A stretch of 64,000 nucleotides of DNA from Sphingobacterium spiritivorum (GCF_016725325.1 NZ_CP068083.1:4030001-4094000), one strand, 5' to 3'; shown: positions 35,848 to 45,648, counted from the first letter of the stretch. Notes: generated by a model from the sequence alone, not told the origin. Translations and numbers: made by a program.

Positions 35848-37263
35848 ATGAAAATGAAAAAAATAACATATATAATACTTTTGGCCACTTCGATGTGGGC
35901 GACTTCATGTGAGAAGATGCTGGAAGTGGATCCTCGTCAATCCATAGATGCCTCTACAGCACTCACCAGTCCTGAAGCCATCACTGCAGCCACAAACGGA
36001 GTATATGCAAAATTAAGGGAAGTAAGTCTGTATGGGCGTGATCTGATTGCGATACCTGAATTGCTGGCGGACAATGCTATCAATACCGGAGCAGGAAACC
36101 GCCTGATCAGAGAGTCAAATAATGAGATAGGAGCACATATTACAAACTGGCAGCAGTCCTATTACGGGATCAACCAGATCAATCTGATTCTGGATGCATT
36201 GGAAAATATAGAACTGGAAGCAAATTTTAAAAATAATATCAAAGGCCAGAATCTGTTTCTCAGAGCTTTATTGTATCACAATCTCTTACGTGTATATGCG
36301 TATGATCCCACAGCTATTGTATCTGCATCAGATAGAGGAGGCGTGCCGATAGTGCTGAAGGGTGTACTTGAGGTGGATCAGATCGCGTTTGCTTCGCGCA
36401 ATACGATTCAAGAAGGATACAAACAGGTGTATCAGGATCTGACAGATGCTTCTACACTGATTGCAGAAAGCAACAACAGTAAAGCTCCGGCTTTTGCATC
36501 ACGGGGAGCAGTAGCTGCACTTTTCAGTCGTGTAGCATTATATAACGGTGATTATGAGAAAGCTGTTGCAGAAGCTGATAAAGCGATGGCCAGCGGAGTG
36601 GCGACATTTCCGGCTAATGCTCAGCTGATCAGCTCATGGCGGAGTGAAAAACACCCTGAATCATTCTTTGAAATTGCTTTTACCACAGCAGATAACCTGG
36701 GTAGTAATGAGTCCCTTAGAGCCACATTTATGACAAGAACTACGGTTACATCTAATGCTACCGCTTCTTTCGGAAATGTAGTGGTTAGTGATGATCTGTA
36801 TGCGAAATACAGCGCTAGTGATACGAGAAGAGGATTGATAATGAAAGGATTGGGCGCAAATGCCAGCAGAAATGAAATGACTAAATTTGCCAGCAAAAAC
36901 GGAGTAGCTAACCTGGACAATGTACCCGTAATCCGTTATGCAGAAGTCCTGTTGAATAAGGCAGAAGCGCTGGCTAATCTGGGTAAAGACAGCGATGCAA
37001 GAACAGCTCTCAATCGCATACGTACACGTGCAAATCTTGCTGAATTATCGCTGTCAGGCACAGCATTGATGGATGAGATTATCTTACAAAGACGATTAGA
37101 ACTGGCTTTTGAGGGACATCGTTTCTTTGATATCAAAAGACGCGGAAAAGATATCATCAAAGATGCCGGAAATGTAATGTTTAATGATTTCAGAATTCTG
37201 GGTAGACTTCCTATACGCGAAATTGAGATCAACCCTAATCTTGTTCAGAACCCAGGCTACTAA
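35848..37263 (+). CDS. SusD/RagB-family nutrient-binding lipoprotein
   Basis: Lipoprotein signal with Cys near residue 21 (IILLATSMWATSCEKMLEVD). The SusD N-terminal TPR-like part is seen in TNGVYAKLREVSLYGRDLIA and QSYYGINQINLILDALENIE, and the C-terminal part in VPVIRYAEVLLNKAEALANL, LNRIRTRANLAELSLSG and RRLELAFEGHRFFDIKRRGK. It forms the lid on the SusC barrel. Starts six bases after SusC stop; a second in-frame ATG sits two codons in. Confidence 0.95.
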   Translation: MKMKKITYIILLATSMWATSCEKMLEVDPRQSIDASTALTSPEAITAATNGVYAKLREVSLYGRDLIAIPELLADNAINTGAGNRLIRESNNEIGAHITNWQQSYYGINQINLILDALENIELEANFKNNIKGQNLFLRALLYHNLLRVYAYDPTAIVSASDRGGVPIVLKGVLEVDQIAFASRNTIQEGYKQVYQDLTDASTLIAESNNSKAPAFASRGAVAALFSRVALYNGDYEKAVAEADKAMASGVATFPANAQLISSWRSEKHPESFFEIAFTTADNLGSNESLRATFMTRTTVTSNATASFGNVVVSDDLYAKYSASDTRRGLIMKGLGANASRNEMTKFASKNGVANLDNVPVIRYAEVLLNKAEALANLGKDSDARTALNRIRTRANLAELSLSGTALMDEIILQRRLELAFEGHRFFDIKRRGKDIIKDAGNVMFNDFRILGRLPIREIEINPNLVQNPGY

Positions 37264-37280
37264 TTATTAAAAATAAAAAC

Positions 37281-37748
37281 ATGAAAACATATATAGGTTT
37301 ATTGGCGGTGTTGATCAGTGTATTGTTCACCTCATGCTTTAAAGATCATGAAGAGGATTTTTACCTTCCTGATTTCAGAATTGAGTTTCAGGATGCGGTA
37401 ATGAATACCAATAGTCCCGGATTATCTTATCCGATTCTGAAAGAACTTCGGAGCAAGGCTGGCCTTCAGAAATATCAGGTCAACCTGATAGGAGGACTGA
37501 AAGATACGGATCAGATTGTAAAAGTTCGTATCAGACCTGAAAGTACAGCAAAGGCAAATGAGCATTATAAACTTCCGAAAGGAAGTGAACTTGTCATCCC
37601 GGCAAATAGTGCTTTCGGATATTTTGAAGTGGAGATACCCGAATTGACCAATACTACAGCTGTCAGTCTGATCTTTGATCTGGAATCCAATGATCAGCTG
37701 AAGGTAAGTGCAAATTACAGCACTCTGGGACTGACTATCCGTAAATAA
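37281..37748 (+). CDS. Small lipoprotein in SusE-like position
   Basis: A lipoprotein signal (KTYIGLLAVLISVLFTSC) precedes a 135-residue beta-rich domain. The TAKANEHYKLPKGSELVIPA and NSAFGYFEVEIPEL segment resembles DUF4843 or Calx-beta-like lipoproteins that follow SusCD pairs. It probably sits at the surface and helps bind the same ligand. Last gene before the terminator. Confidence 0.7.
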   Translation: MKTYIGLLAVLISVLFTSCFKDHEEDFYLPDFRIEFQDAVMNTNSPGLSYPILKELRSKAGLQKYQVNLIGGLKDTDQIVKVRIRPESTAKANEHYKLPKGSELVIPANSAFGYFEVEIPELTNTTAVSLIFDLESNDQLKVSANYSTLGLTIRK

Positions 37749-37767
37749 TAATTACCTTTAATCATTC

Positions 37768-37798
37768 AACGCCCTCTTTAATACACAAAGAGGGCGTT
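37768..37798 (+). terminator. Terminator of the SusCD operon
   Basis: Arms AACGCCCTCTTT (37768-37779) and AAAGAGGGCGTT (37787-37798) are perfect complements with a short loop, followed by TTTTTAAT. Confidence 0.9.
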
Positions 37799-37814
37799 TT
37801 TAATAAAATATACG

Positions 37815-38930
37815 ATGTTAAGCAAAGTGATAAGAAGAAATGTTCTGACGTTGGCACTGGCCTGTACAGCATTAAGTGGATACAGCCAGGAAAAACTGAC
37901 CGGACTTCAGGAAGAACCGCATATATTTTTTGAAGACAATACAACTACCATTAAATGGGTGGACAAAGGTCTATATCGGCATGTCAGCTCCTCGAACAGA
38001 AAAGAGTTTGATAAGCAAATTAAACTGTTCTCTCAAAAGCTGGATGTAGATCTGAAGGATGTATTACAGCAAAAGGAAAATACGAGAAGGGACGAATCGG
38101 CTTTTTTAGAACAATACAGTGATGTCCAGCATTTTGCTGCTATCAGCGACCTGCACGGCCAGCATGATTTATTCGTTCGCTTATTGCAGCAGCATAATAT
38201 TATAGACAAAAAGGGAAACTGGACCTATGGAGATGGTCATCTCGTGATTGTAGGAGATATTATGGACAGAGGAGATAAGGTCACTGAAAGTCTCTGGTTA
38301 TTAGTGAAACTGGAAAAACAAGCCCTCTCAAAGGGAGGTAGGGTACATTATGTGATTGGCAATCATGAACTCATGGTATTTGACAATGATCTTCGCTACA
38401 TCAATCAAAAGTATAAAGAAGTGGCCTCTCTTTTTGGAATAGGATATGATCAGTTTTTCAGTAAAGATAGTTTCTTTGGCAAGTGGCTGAAGCAGAAACC
38501 AGTAATCATTGGTATTAATAATATCCTGTTTACACATGGAGGAATTTCTCCGGAATTTGTAGAAAAGGGGCTGACAGCTTCGCGTACAAATAAGCTGTTT
38601 ACGGATAGTATCTTTACAAGGTCCAAGACAGTATATCGTCAGAATAAAGAACTGGAGTTTCTGACGCGCTCAAAAGGTCCGCTTTGGTACAGAGGATATT
38701 TTACAGATTCCACTTTTAATGCACAAACGCTGAATTTTATTCTGCACGGATTGAAAAAAGACCACATAATTGTAGGTCATACCTCGCATCCGACTATTGT
38801 AAACTTGTATGACAACAGGATATTTGGAGTCGATTCAAGTATAAAAAATGGCAAGAACGGAGAAATACTGTTGTATGAAAAAGGTATATTTTACCGTGGA
38901 CTGTTAAACGGAAAAAAAGAAAAATTCTAA
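37815..38930 (+). CDS. Secreted PPP-family metallophosphatase (Shelph-like)
   Basis: A signal peptide (to about SGYSQ, residue 25) precedes a calcineurin-like phosphoesterase domain with the metal-binding motifs SDLHG near residue 111, GDIMDRG near 147, GNHE near 182, a late GGIS with His near 243, and HTSHPT near 318. The GDxHG, GDxxDRG, GNHE set marks the PPP Ser/Thr phosphatase group; secreted bacterial relatives are called Shelphs. It probably dephosphorylates a periplasmic or external substrate. It lies just after the SusCD terminator and a few kb from pstSCAB, which suggests a phosphate-related function. Confidence 0.85.
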   Translation: MLSKVIRRNVLTLALACTALSGYSQEKLTGLQEEPHIFFEDNTTTIKWVDKGLYRHVSSSNRKEFDKQIKLFSQKLDVDLKDVLQQKENTRRDESAFLEQYSDVQHFAAISDLHGQHDLFVRLLQQHNIIDKKGNWTYGDGHLVIVGDIMDRGDKVTESLWLLVKLEKQALSKGGRVHYVIGNHELMVFDNDLRYINQKYKEVASLFGIGYDQFFSKDSFFGKWLKQKPVIIGINNILFTHGGISPEFVEKGLTASRTNKLFTDSIFTRSKTVYRQNKELEFLTRSKGPLWYRGYFTDSTFNAQTLNFILHGLKKDHIIVGHTSHPTIVNLYDNRIFGVDSSIKNGKNGEILLYEKGIFYRGLLNGKKEKF

Positions 38931-38968
38931 CAAAGAGTATAAAATAAAAAAAGATAGTTCAAAAAAGG

Positions 38969-39023
38969 TGCTGTCATACTGAAACTCATATTGCCCTCAG
39001 GCATTTGGTTCAGTATGACAGCA
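38969..39023. terminator. Bidirectional terminator between phosphatase and histidine kinase genes
   Basis: A perfect 15-bp inverted repeat (38969-38983 and 39009-39023, TGCTGTCATACTGAA) encloses a 25-base loop with its own TGCC/GGCA stem, followed by a T-run on the plus strand and preceded by an A-run. Confidence 0.85.
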
Positions 39024-39068
39024 TTTTTAATTTAATAGCTGATGTTCTGATCGGGATGTAAGCAGGTG

Positions 39069-41210
39069 TTAGCTATTCATACCTTTGAGTAGCGTATTTA
39101 CCAATTCATCTTCCCGCAAAGGTTTGCTCAATACTCCGTCAAAGGTATACATATTGTGGCTTCTGTGATCATCTTCCAGCAGCATATTTTCTGAAGTGAA
39201 GGCAAAGACCTTTATGTGTTCTGTAGTTTTGCTTTCTTTAAGATTGTTCAGAATATCCCATCCGCTTATTTCGGGCATTAACAAATCAGTAATAACCACA
39301 TCAACCGCGTTTTGCTGTAGAAAACGTAATCCTTCAGCTGCATTCTCAAATGTGTGGACATTGTTCTTATCTTTAAAGAACTGCTTCAGATACAGGATAT
39401 TAATACGACTATCGTCGATAAGTACAATATTGAGGTTATCGGGAAGATCATTAACGGTATAAGGACCTGAATTCTTTTGCAATAATAATTCCTTTTCAAA
39501 CGGAATTTTAAGACTGAAAGTAGTACCTGTACCCAGTGTACTTTCGAAAGAGATGTCCCCGTTTAATTGTTCGGTCAGTAATTTGGAAATATACAATCCA
39601 AGACCAAAACCTCCGACTTTATTCTGAGAATCAGTCATATAATATTTACGGAACACAAAATTCTTATTTTTATCTGCTATGCCTATTCCCGAATCCGATA
39701 CCTCAATATGTAAGGTTGGTTTATTGCCGGATTTGTGTATACGGGCATGTACTGTTACATGTCCTTTTTTTGTGTATTTGATCGCATTTGTGATCAGGTT
39801 AGACGTAATCTGCTTGATACGGAATGCATTACTGTATATTTTTAGTTTGGGATCTATATCGATTACATTTGTAAAGGCCAGCCCTTTTGTTTGCGCCTGA
39901 TAACTGTGCAGGCTAACCAGATCGTGTAACATTTCATATGGGGAAAAGTAGTCATACTTAATGTTAAGCGAACCAACTTCCAGTTTGCTAAGGCTCAAAA
40001 TATCATTGATAGTACTGTTTATCAATGTTATTTCATAATTAGCTGAATTGATCAACTCCTGATTAACCTTATTACTTCCCGTATTTTTGTTCATAAGATC
40101 TATCACGCCCAGCAAAGAGTTGATAGGGGCCCGTATTTCATGGCTTATGCTGGCCAGCACACTTGTTTTCTCTTCAGCAATTTTAGCAACGTATTCTTTC
40201 TCCTGATAAAGTCTCTTTTCATAAGAAACTACCTTAAACTGGTAGTAAATGATAAAAATGATCATAAACAGCATAATACATAAGGCTATGATAAGTTGAG
40301 TGCCGAAATGCTGTGCGTTTTTTTGATATTGTGCAAAGTTCATAGCCTCCGCATTGCGATTGGTTGCTAATTCTATATCCCTGAGACGATTTATGCCTAT
40401 CTTAAGTTTATTCAGGAGAGTATGATTAGATTGTATTAGTTCCCTTTCCTTTTGACGGAGTTTGCTAAATACCAGCCGCAGGTTATTCATGTTACTGCTG
40501 TATATCTTGTCATTTTGCAAGATCGTATTCTGGATGTGCTGCTGTATTAATCCTATCTTATTGATATTGAATTTCTGATCTACAGTATTGGAAACTATAG
40601 TGTCATTTTTAGTATTGAATATTCTTTTAAATAAACTTTCCTTTTTTTTGACAACCGTATCCTGCTTTACCAGATTTCTGACAGTATCCTGTAAGGTATT
40701 ACTGATAAAAGTATCAGCAATAGTAAGTGATGGTCTGTACCTGTAATTTTCTTTTGGATTATTTAATAACTCTAAAGAGTCCTTTGCAAAGAAGACCAAC
40801 TGATCTACATCTCTTTTGAGACTGGCAAATTCCATGGCTACAGCACCTTTCTCTTTTACATTTTTAATGCTTTTTTGAAGCGGATTATTTTCAATAGGAA
40901 GGGTAGAGAGTGAATCCACAAAAAATTTGATGGTATCAAGTTTCTTTTTGTACGACTGATAAGTTTCTGCTTTAAAATCTACCGTATACAGCCGAAACAG
41001 ATTGTCAGCCTCACTAAAAGTTGAAAACAATCCGTACAGGGCAGAAGATTGTGTATTGCCGGATGCATAAGCAGCGTTAAGCTTAGCTTCAATTCGTCTG
41101 TACTGTCCATACTGATAAATAAATATGGCACTCAGAAATATAAAAGACAGTACGATACTGACGATGAGTACCGTACGTAGATAGAAAGCATTTTTTTTGG
41201 CGTTAGTCAC
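39069..41210 (-). CDS. Hybrid sensor histidine kinase/response regulator
   Basis: Two transmembrane helices (about 14-35 and 303-323) flank a periplasmic, mostly helical sensing region without a known domain. HisKA follows with the phosphoacceptor His near residue 357 (SISHEIRAPINSLLGV), an HATPase (NAIKYT, DSGIGIADKN, GGFGLGLYISKL) and a C-terminal receiver with phospho-acceptor Asp near 642 (VVITDLLMPEISGWD). The internal phosphorelay is typical of regulators that act via further transfer or local control. No dedicated DNA-binding partner is next to it. Confidence 0.9.
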   Translation of the reverse strand: MTNAKKNAFYLRTVLIVSIVLSFIFLSAIFIYQYGQYRRIEAKLNAAYASGNTQSSALYGLFSTFSEADNLFRLYTVDFKAETYQSYKKKLDTIKFFVDSLSTLPIENNPLQKSIKNVKEKGAVAMEFASLKRDVDQLVFFAKDSLELLNNPKENYRYRPSLTIADTFISNTLQDTVRNLVKQDTVVKKKESLFKRIFNTKNDTIVSNTVDQKFNINKIGLIQQHIQNTILQNDKIYSSNMNNLRLVFSKLRQKERELIQSNHTLLNKLKIGINRLRDIELATNRNAEAMNFAQYQKNAQHFGTQLIIALCIMLFMIIFIIYYQFKVVSYEKRLYQEKEYVAKIAEEKTSVLASISHEIRAPINSLLGVIDLMNKNTGSNKVNQELINSANYEITLINSTINDILSLSKLEVGSLNIKYDYFSPYEMLHDLVSLHSYQAQTKGLAFTNVIDIDPKLKIYSNAFRIKQITSNLITNAIKYTKKGHVTVHARIHKSGNKPTLHIEVSDSGIGIADKNKNFVFRKYYMTDSQNKVGGFGLGLYISKLLTEQLNGDISFESTLGTGTTFSLKIPFEKELLLQKNSGPYTVNDLPDNLNIVLIDDSRINILYLKQFFKDKNNVHTFENAAEGLRFLQQNAVDVVITDLLMPEISGWDILNNLKESKTTEHIKVFAFTSENMLLEDDHRSHNMYTFDGVLSKPLREDELVNTLLKGMNS

Positions 41211-41230
41211 AGTTGATTATCATTTAAACA

Positions 41231-41238
41231 CAAAAGTA
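41231..41238 (-). promoter_or_regulatory. Candidate -7 box for the histidine kinase
   Basis: On the minus strand this reads TACTTTTG, a TAnnTTTG match 20 bases upstream of the kinase ATG. Confidence 0.35.
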
Positions 41239-41494
41239 CGTAATAGCATTTTATAATTACTAATAAGAATACCGGATAAAAATATAGTTGATTTTATTGC
41301 GCGTACTAGTGGAGTTCTATGGTAGAATTTTGATGTACTAATTACGATTATACTGTTTATATAGTATAGCAATGTGGTAAATTCATTTATATTAAAGCAA
41401 ACTTAAATATATAACGTCATGGTAAGTTAAAATGCTACAATCAATCTTTTAATGTTATGCCGATTTTTTATTTTTGAAGAAGAATGAAATAATA

Positions 41495-43516
41495 TTAATC
41501 TGTGTCTTTCAGATTGCTACCAATAAATATTTCATTTTTCTCATCAGAAGATAGTGATAAGAACCTTTCATACTGCTTAAGCACATCACTGATTATTTCA
41601 TTTCTGGTAAAATATTGAATATCATACCCCATTCTGTTATCTCCAAAGTAAGTCATCGGTATATGTGTTTTTTTATCCTGAATTTCAGGAGCATTTTCCT
41701 CCTGCATCAGAAAATCCGAGATTGTTTTTGTCTGATTCTTTACACCATACCTGAAGTTGTTCATGGCATCATGTTTAATTTCTATTTCTACTGTTACAGG
41801 TGTATGTTCATGATAATTGACATGAGCCAGAATATCTTTCTCTTTGAATTCTCTTGCAAGTTCTTCAAATGCAGATTTAACGGTTGTGCGCAAATATTCA
41901 TCAATGGTCTTCCGGTCTTTATAGGATATTATTCTATCGAGGCGTTCTTTCCAATATTCTCCGGACCAGCTGTTCGTCGAGTGCGAGTACGAACGTGAAT
42001 AATAGTTTACATCAATGACGAGTCCTTTCAACAGACTGTAACAGAACAGAAGCATAATAATAGAAAATGGAAGCGCCGTAATCAGAGTCATGGTTTGCAG
42101 AGACTCCAGACCACCCGCATTGAGCAGTACAAGAGCAAGTATACCCAGTAATGCTCCCCAGAAAACAAGTTGCCATTTTGGCGATTTTACAGCATTATTA
42201 GATGAAATATTATTCATCACAAAGATGCCTGAATCTGCAGAGGTAACGAAAAATATAAAAATAATAAACAGAGTAAGTATGCTGGTGACCATTTCAAAAG
42301 GAAAGTATCCAAGAAATTTGAATAGCAATACATCAGCATTGGTCACCAGTGCACTTAGTGCACCGCTTGCTTCATGCTGATCGATCCATATTGCACTGTT
42401 CCCAAAGATTGTCATCCAAAGAAAATTGAAGAAAGTGGGTAATACCAGTACTGCTCCAATAAACTCACGGATCGTTCTTCCTTTAGATATCTTAGCAATA
42501 AAAAGGCCTACATATGGCGACCAGGAAATCCACCAGGCCCAATACAGAATCGTCCAGTTGAAAAACCACTGCTGATGCTCCGGTTCATAAGCATGTGTGT
42601 TGAAAGTCAGGCTGAAGAATGAATTGATATAGTAACCCAGACCTTCTGAAAACGTACCTAACAAAAAAGTTGTCGGACCAAAGATCAGCACAAAAAGCAT
42701 GAGCAACAGAGCCGTTATAATATTAAGCTGGCTCAAAAATTTAACGCCTTTGTTGACCCCGGATGTAGCAGACAGAATCGATATCGTCATAATCACAACA
42801 ACGATAATAATCTGGTATATAAAATTACTTTCCGGAATAACGCCTATATTGACGAGTCCGGCACAGAGCTGTACCACACCAAAACCTAATGTTGTGGTAA
42901 TTCCGAAAAAAGTACTGCAGAGTGCAAACATATCAATGACGTCACCTGCACGACCTTGTATTTTATCCTTAAGAATGGGGTAGAAGCAGCTTCGGAGAGA
43001 TAATGGAAGTTTATAGCGATAAGTGAAGTAAGCAAGAGATAGTCCGACAACAGCATAAATGGCCCATGCATGAATACCCCAGTGGAAAAAAGTATACAAC
43101 TGAGCATCCTTAGCTCTTTGTATGGGATCGGTGCCCAGTACATTGGTGTCGGAATAATGTGACATCGGTTCTGCTACGCTGAAGTACATCAGTCCAATAC
43201 CCATTCCCGCTGCAAAAAGCATGGAAATCCAGGAGAAAAAAGAAAATTCGGGTTTGGAATCATTAGAACCCAATTTAACATTACCATACTTACTGAAAAC
43301 CAGAAAAAGCAAAAACAAAACAAAGATGGTAACGACAAGAACGTAAACCCAATTGAGGTTTTCAAATAGAAAAGTTTTGACCAGATTAAGGTAATAATCT
43401 GCTGCTGATGGAAATACGCTGGAAACTAAAGTAATACCCAGAATAAAGAATAAACTGGGAAAAACTATACCTGAAACAAAAGTGCTTTTACGCTTTAAGA
43501 TTTTTATAAAACTCAT
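41495..43516 (-). CDS. BCCT-family betaine/carnitine/choline transporter
   Basis: I start at the ATG at 43516 because the earlier frame opens only with TTG and would fall near the -7 box. About twelve transmembrane helices are visible. Family motifs include GMGIGLMYFSVAEPMSHYSD in TM3 and the Trp box with its following loop (WWISWSPYVGLFIAKISKG, then RTIREF). A cytoplasmic tail of about 160 residues follows the last helix, as in choline transporter BetT, and may sense osmotic stress. It likely imports glycine betaine, choline or a related osmolyte by Na+ or H+ symport; the choice is not visible. Confidence 0.9.
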   Translation of the reverse strand: MSFIKILKRKSTFVSGIVFPSLFFILGITLVSSVFPSAADYYLNLVKTFLFENLNWVYVLVVTIFVLFLLFLVFSKYGNVKLGSNDSKPEFSFFSWISMLFAAGMGIGLMYFSVAEPMSHYSDTNVLGTDPIQRAKDAQLYTFFHWGIHAWAIYAVVGLSLAYFTYRYKLPLSLRSCFYPILKDKIQGRAGDVIDMFALCSTFFGITTTLGFGVVQLCAGLVNIGVIPESNFIYQIIIVVVIMTISILSATSGVNKGVKFLSQLNIITALLLMLFVLIFGPTTFLLGTFSEGLGYYINSFFSLTFNTHAYEPEHQQWFFNWTILYWAWWISWSPYVGLFIAKISKGRTIREFIGAVLVLPTFFNFLWMTIFGNSAIWIDQHEASGALSALVTNADVLLFKFLGYFPFEMVTSILTLFIIFIFFVTSADSGIFVMNNISSNNAVKSPKWQLVFWGALLGILALVLLNAGGLESLQTMTLITALPFSIIMLLFCYSLLKGLVIDVNYYSRSYSHSTNSWSGEYWKERLDRIISYKDRKTIDEYLRTTVKSAFEELAREFKEKDILAHVNYHEHTPVTVEIEIKHDAMNNFRYGVKNQTKTISDFLMQEENAPEIQDKKTHIPMTYFGDNRMGYDIQYFTRNEIISDVLKQYERFLSLSSDEKNEIFIGSNLKDTD

Positions 43517-43561
43517 TAAAGTTAGAGATTTTGTGATTTGAAAAAATAAAATTTGGGACTG

Positions 43562-43569
43562 CAAAGGTA
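43562..43569 (-). promoter_or_regulatory. -7 promoter box for the BCCT gene
   Basis: The minus-strand TACCTTTG followed by C is an exact match to the Bacteroidetes TAnnTTTGC box, 46 bases upstream of the chosen ATG. Confidence 0.6.
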
Positions 43570-43721
43570 CTAAAAATTAATTTTACACACTTTTGGAGCC
43601 TTTTTGGGATGGTTAGATAGTTGGTTTGTAATTGTTTACATAAAGGTGGTGCAGTTGCTCAGGGAGAGGCTTAAAATCTGCGGATAACATCATAAAACAT
43701 TCAGAAAAGCTTGGTTAAAAA

Positions 43722-43756
43722 GTATAAATGGCTCTTTCAAAAAGAACCATTTATAC
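43722..43756 (-). terminator. Terminator of the alpha/beta hydrolase gene
   Basis: Arms GTATAAATGG (43722-43731) and CCATTTATAC (43747-43756) pair perfectly, with a TCTTT/AAAGA inner stem. On the minus strand a T-run follows the hairpin. Confidence 0.75.
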
Positions 43757-43802
43757 CCATACTACATTATATCAAGCCCGCTCTTTAAAGCGTACTTATT
43801 TT

Positions 43803-44495
43803 TCAAAAGGAGGACGCAGCCTTGATAATAAAATTAGTGACTTCTTCTGCTTTGGAAGCCAGAGATGCATGACTTGCGTCAAGGTGTATAATTTCCCGCG
43901 GGCGGATACGGTCTGCCATTTCCTGCTGTGTCTGCGGAGGTATCATATGATCCTCATCCGATACCTGATACCAGCTTGGCTTAGTACGCCATGCGGGATC
44001 CCCTGCAGGCTCTTCAAAACAGGTCGCATGAATAGGCCGTTGGGCAAGAGACAGCACCAAAGCCTCATCATCATCCAGATCGGCACAGAAGTGACGATGG
44101 TATTCATCATATTTTATCCATAAGAAACCTTTACTGTCCGGATATATGCTTGCGGCTCCTGCAGGAGATTCATGTCGTGAAAATATCCGGGAAAGGCTTT
44201 CTCCTGCCTCTGGTGCAAATGCCGCAATGTATACCAGACCGATTACTTTCTGGTTATTTCCGGCTCCTGAAATAACTGATCCGCCATAGGAATGTCCAAC
44301 AAGCAGGACTTTTCCTTCCTGTGCATTGATCAGATCGCTTGTACGTTCGATATCATGGGTCAGAGAGGTCAATGGGTTCTGCGCGCTTCTTACTTGATAA
44401 CCGGCTTTTACTAAACGAGGGATAACATGTTGCCAATGAGAACCATCTCCCCAGGCACCATGTACTAAAATAATTGTGAGATCTTTCTTTTCCAT
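43803..44495 (-). CDS. Alpha/beta hydrolase (EstC-like)
   Basis: The fold is clear: HGAWGDGSHWQHVIPRL in the oxyanion strand-loop, nucleophile GHSYGGSVISGAG, acid region SDEDHMIPPQTQ and catalytic His in LDASHASLAS. The 230-residue length and the HGAWGDGSHW motif resemble the EstC/salicylate-esterase-like family. No signal peptide, so cytosolic. It lies downstream of the DapA-like and cupin genes and may share their control, though 215 bases separate it. Confidence 0.85.
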   Translation of the reverse strand: MEKKDLTIILVHGAWGDGSHWQHVIPRLVKAGYQVRSAQNPLTSLTHDIERTSDLINAQEGKVLLVGHSYGGSVISGAGNNQKVIGLVYIAAFAPEAGESLSRIFSRHESPAGAASIYPDSKGFLWIKYDEYHRHFCADLDDDEALVLSLAQRPIHATCFEEPAGDPAWRTKPSWYQVSDEDHMIPPQTQQEMADRIRPREIIHLDASHASLASKAEEVTNFIIKAASSF

Positions 44496-44710
44496 TTTTG
44501 AAATTTTAGTTTACAATTTTAGTGTTCAATGTGTTAGATGTCAACAGATTAGTCTAAATATTGTTTGCTGGTATTTATTATTTTTTTTAAATAAGATAAA
44601 TAATTTGCTTCCATATTGTTTTTGAGATCCGGCAGATATGGGTACTTAAAAAACTGGTTAACTAACTGTCTGTCATGTTTTAAAAAGATCCTGTTTATGT
44701 AGTATCCGAA

Positions 44711-45604
44711 TTAGTTTATTTTGTTTATTGTTTTAAATAAGATAGTACGTAGTGTTGCTAATTCATTTTCACTAAGGGGTTGTAGCGGACTTCTAAGATA
44801 TCCTGCATCAATACCCATCAGATGAAGTCCGGCTTTGATCGTGCGGGGAAGGCCTTTCTCGACAATGAATTTGAGAAGTTCGGCTTGTTGATAATACAGA
44901 CGTTGTGCTTCCGGCAGATTATTCTGACCGACAGCCTGATAAAGTTCTTTTGTCAGATCGGGAATCAGATTGGAGGCTGCTGTACACCATCCTGTTGCCC
45001 CAGCTGTAAATGCTGCTAAAGCCAATGGATTAGAACCATTGTAAAAAGCGACATCCTTTCCAAAAGTCTGGTACAGCTGATGCATACGCTGTACATCACC
45101 TGTACTTTCTTTTATCATCGTTACATTCGGAATTTGCAAAAGTCTGATCAGTAAAGACGGCGACATATCTATTCCGCCTGTTGCTGGATTATTATACGCC
45201 ATGATCGGAATAGATATCGCATCCGCGACGGTTTTATAATGTCGGAATATTTCGTCATCTGTTAGTTTCCAGTAGCTCATCGGAATAATCATTACCGCAT
45301 CTGCACCAGCCTTTTCTGCAAATTTTGCATGATAAACAGTTCTTTCCGTTGTCAGATTGGATACGCCTGCCAGTACAGGAATACGGCCTGCGACTTGTTC
45401 TGTTGTAGCGAGAATAATGGCTTCCTTTTCGGCATCTGTGAGATAAGGCAATACACCGGTGCTTCCCAATGGAGCAATTGCATTGGAACCTGTAACAACC
45501 AGTCGTTCAACTAATATTTTGAATAATTGAAGATCAACTTTTTCCTGTTGATCAAAGGGGGTAATAGGATAAGATACTATACCTTTAAATAGATTCTGAT
45601 TCAT
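44711..45604 (-). CDS. DapA-family class I aldolase (dihydrodipicolinate-synthase-like)
   Basis: The TIM-barrel aldolase shows LGSTGVLPYLT in place of the DapA GTTGE motif, Tyr near residue 137 (MAYNNPA) and Schiff-base Lys near 165 (MIKESTGD). Changed residues in the phosphate/acid-binding loop argue against lysine synthesis and for a catabolic lyase or synthase (for example of sugar acids, hydroxyproline or N-acetylneuraminate). The cupin and the MocR regulator nearby fit a small catabolic operon. Substrate unknown. Confidence 0.8.
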   Translation of the reverse strand: MNQNLFKGIVSYPITPFDQQEKVDLQLFKILVERLVVTGSNAIAPLGSTGVLPYLTDAEKEAIILATTEQVAGRIPVLAGVSNLTTERTVYHAKFAEKAGADAVMIIPMSYWKLTDDEIFRHYKTVADAISIPIMAYNNPATGGIDMSPSLLIRLLQIPNVTMIKESTGDVQRMHQLYQTFGKDVAFYNGSNPLALAAFTAGATGWCTAASNLIPDLTKELYQAVGQNNLPEAQRLYYQQAELLKFIVEKGLPRTIKAGLHLMGIDAGYLRSPLQPLSENELATLRTILFKTINKIN

Positions 45605-45632
45605 ATTGTATAAAATGAGTAAAGAGAAAAGA

Positions 45633-45648
45633 GCCCTCCGCAGAGGGC
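45633..45648 (-). terminator. Hairpin between cupin and DapA-like genes, possible attenuator
   Basis: GCCCTC (45633-45638), a 4-base loop and GAGGGC (45643-45648) form a GC-rich hairpin in the 73-base spacer. On the minus strand it is followed by a T/C-rich run, so partial termination is plausible. Confidence 0.45.
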
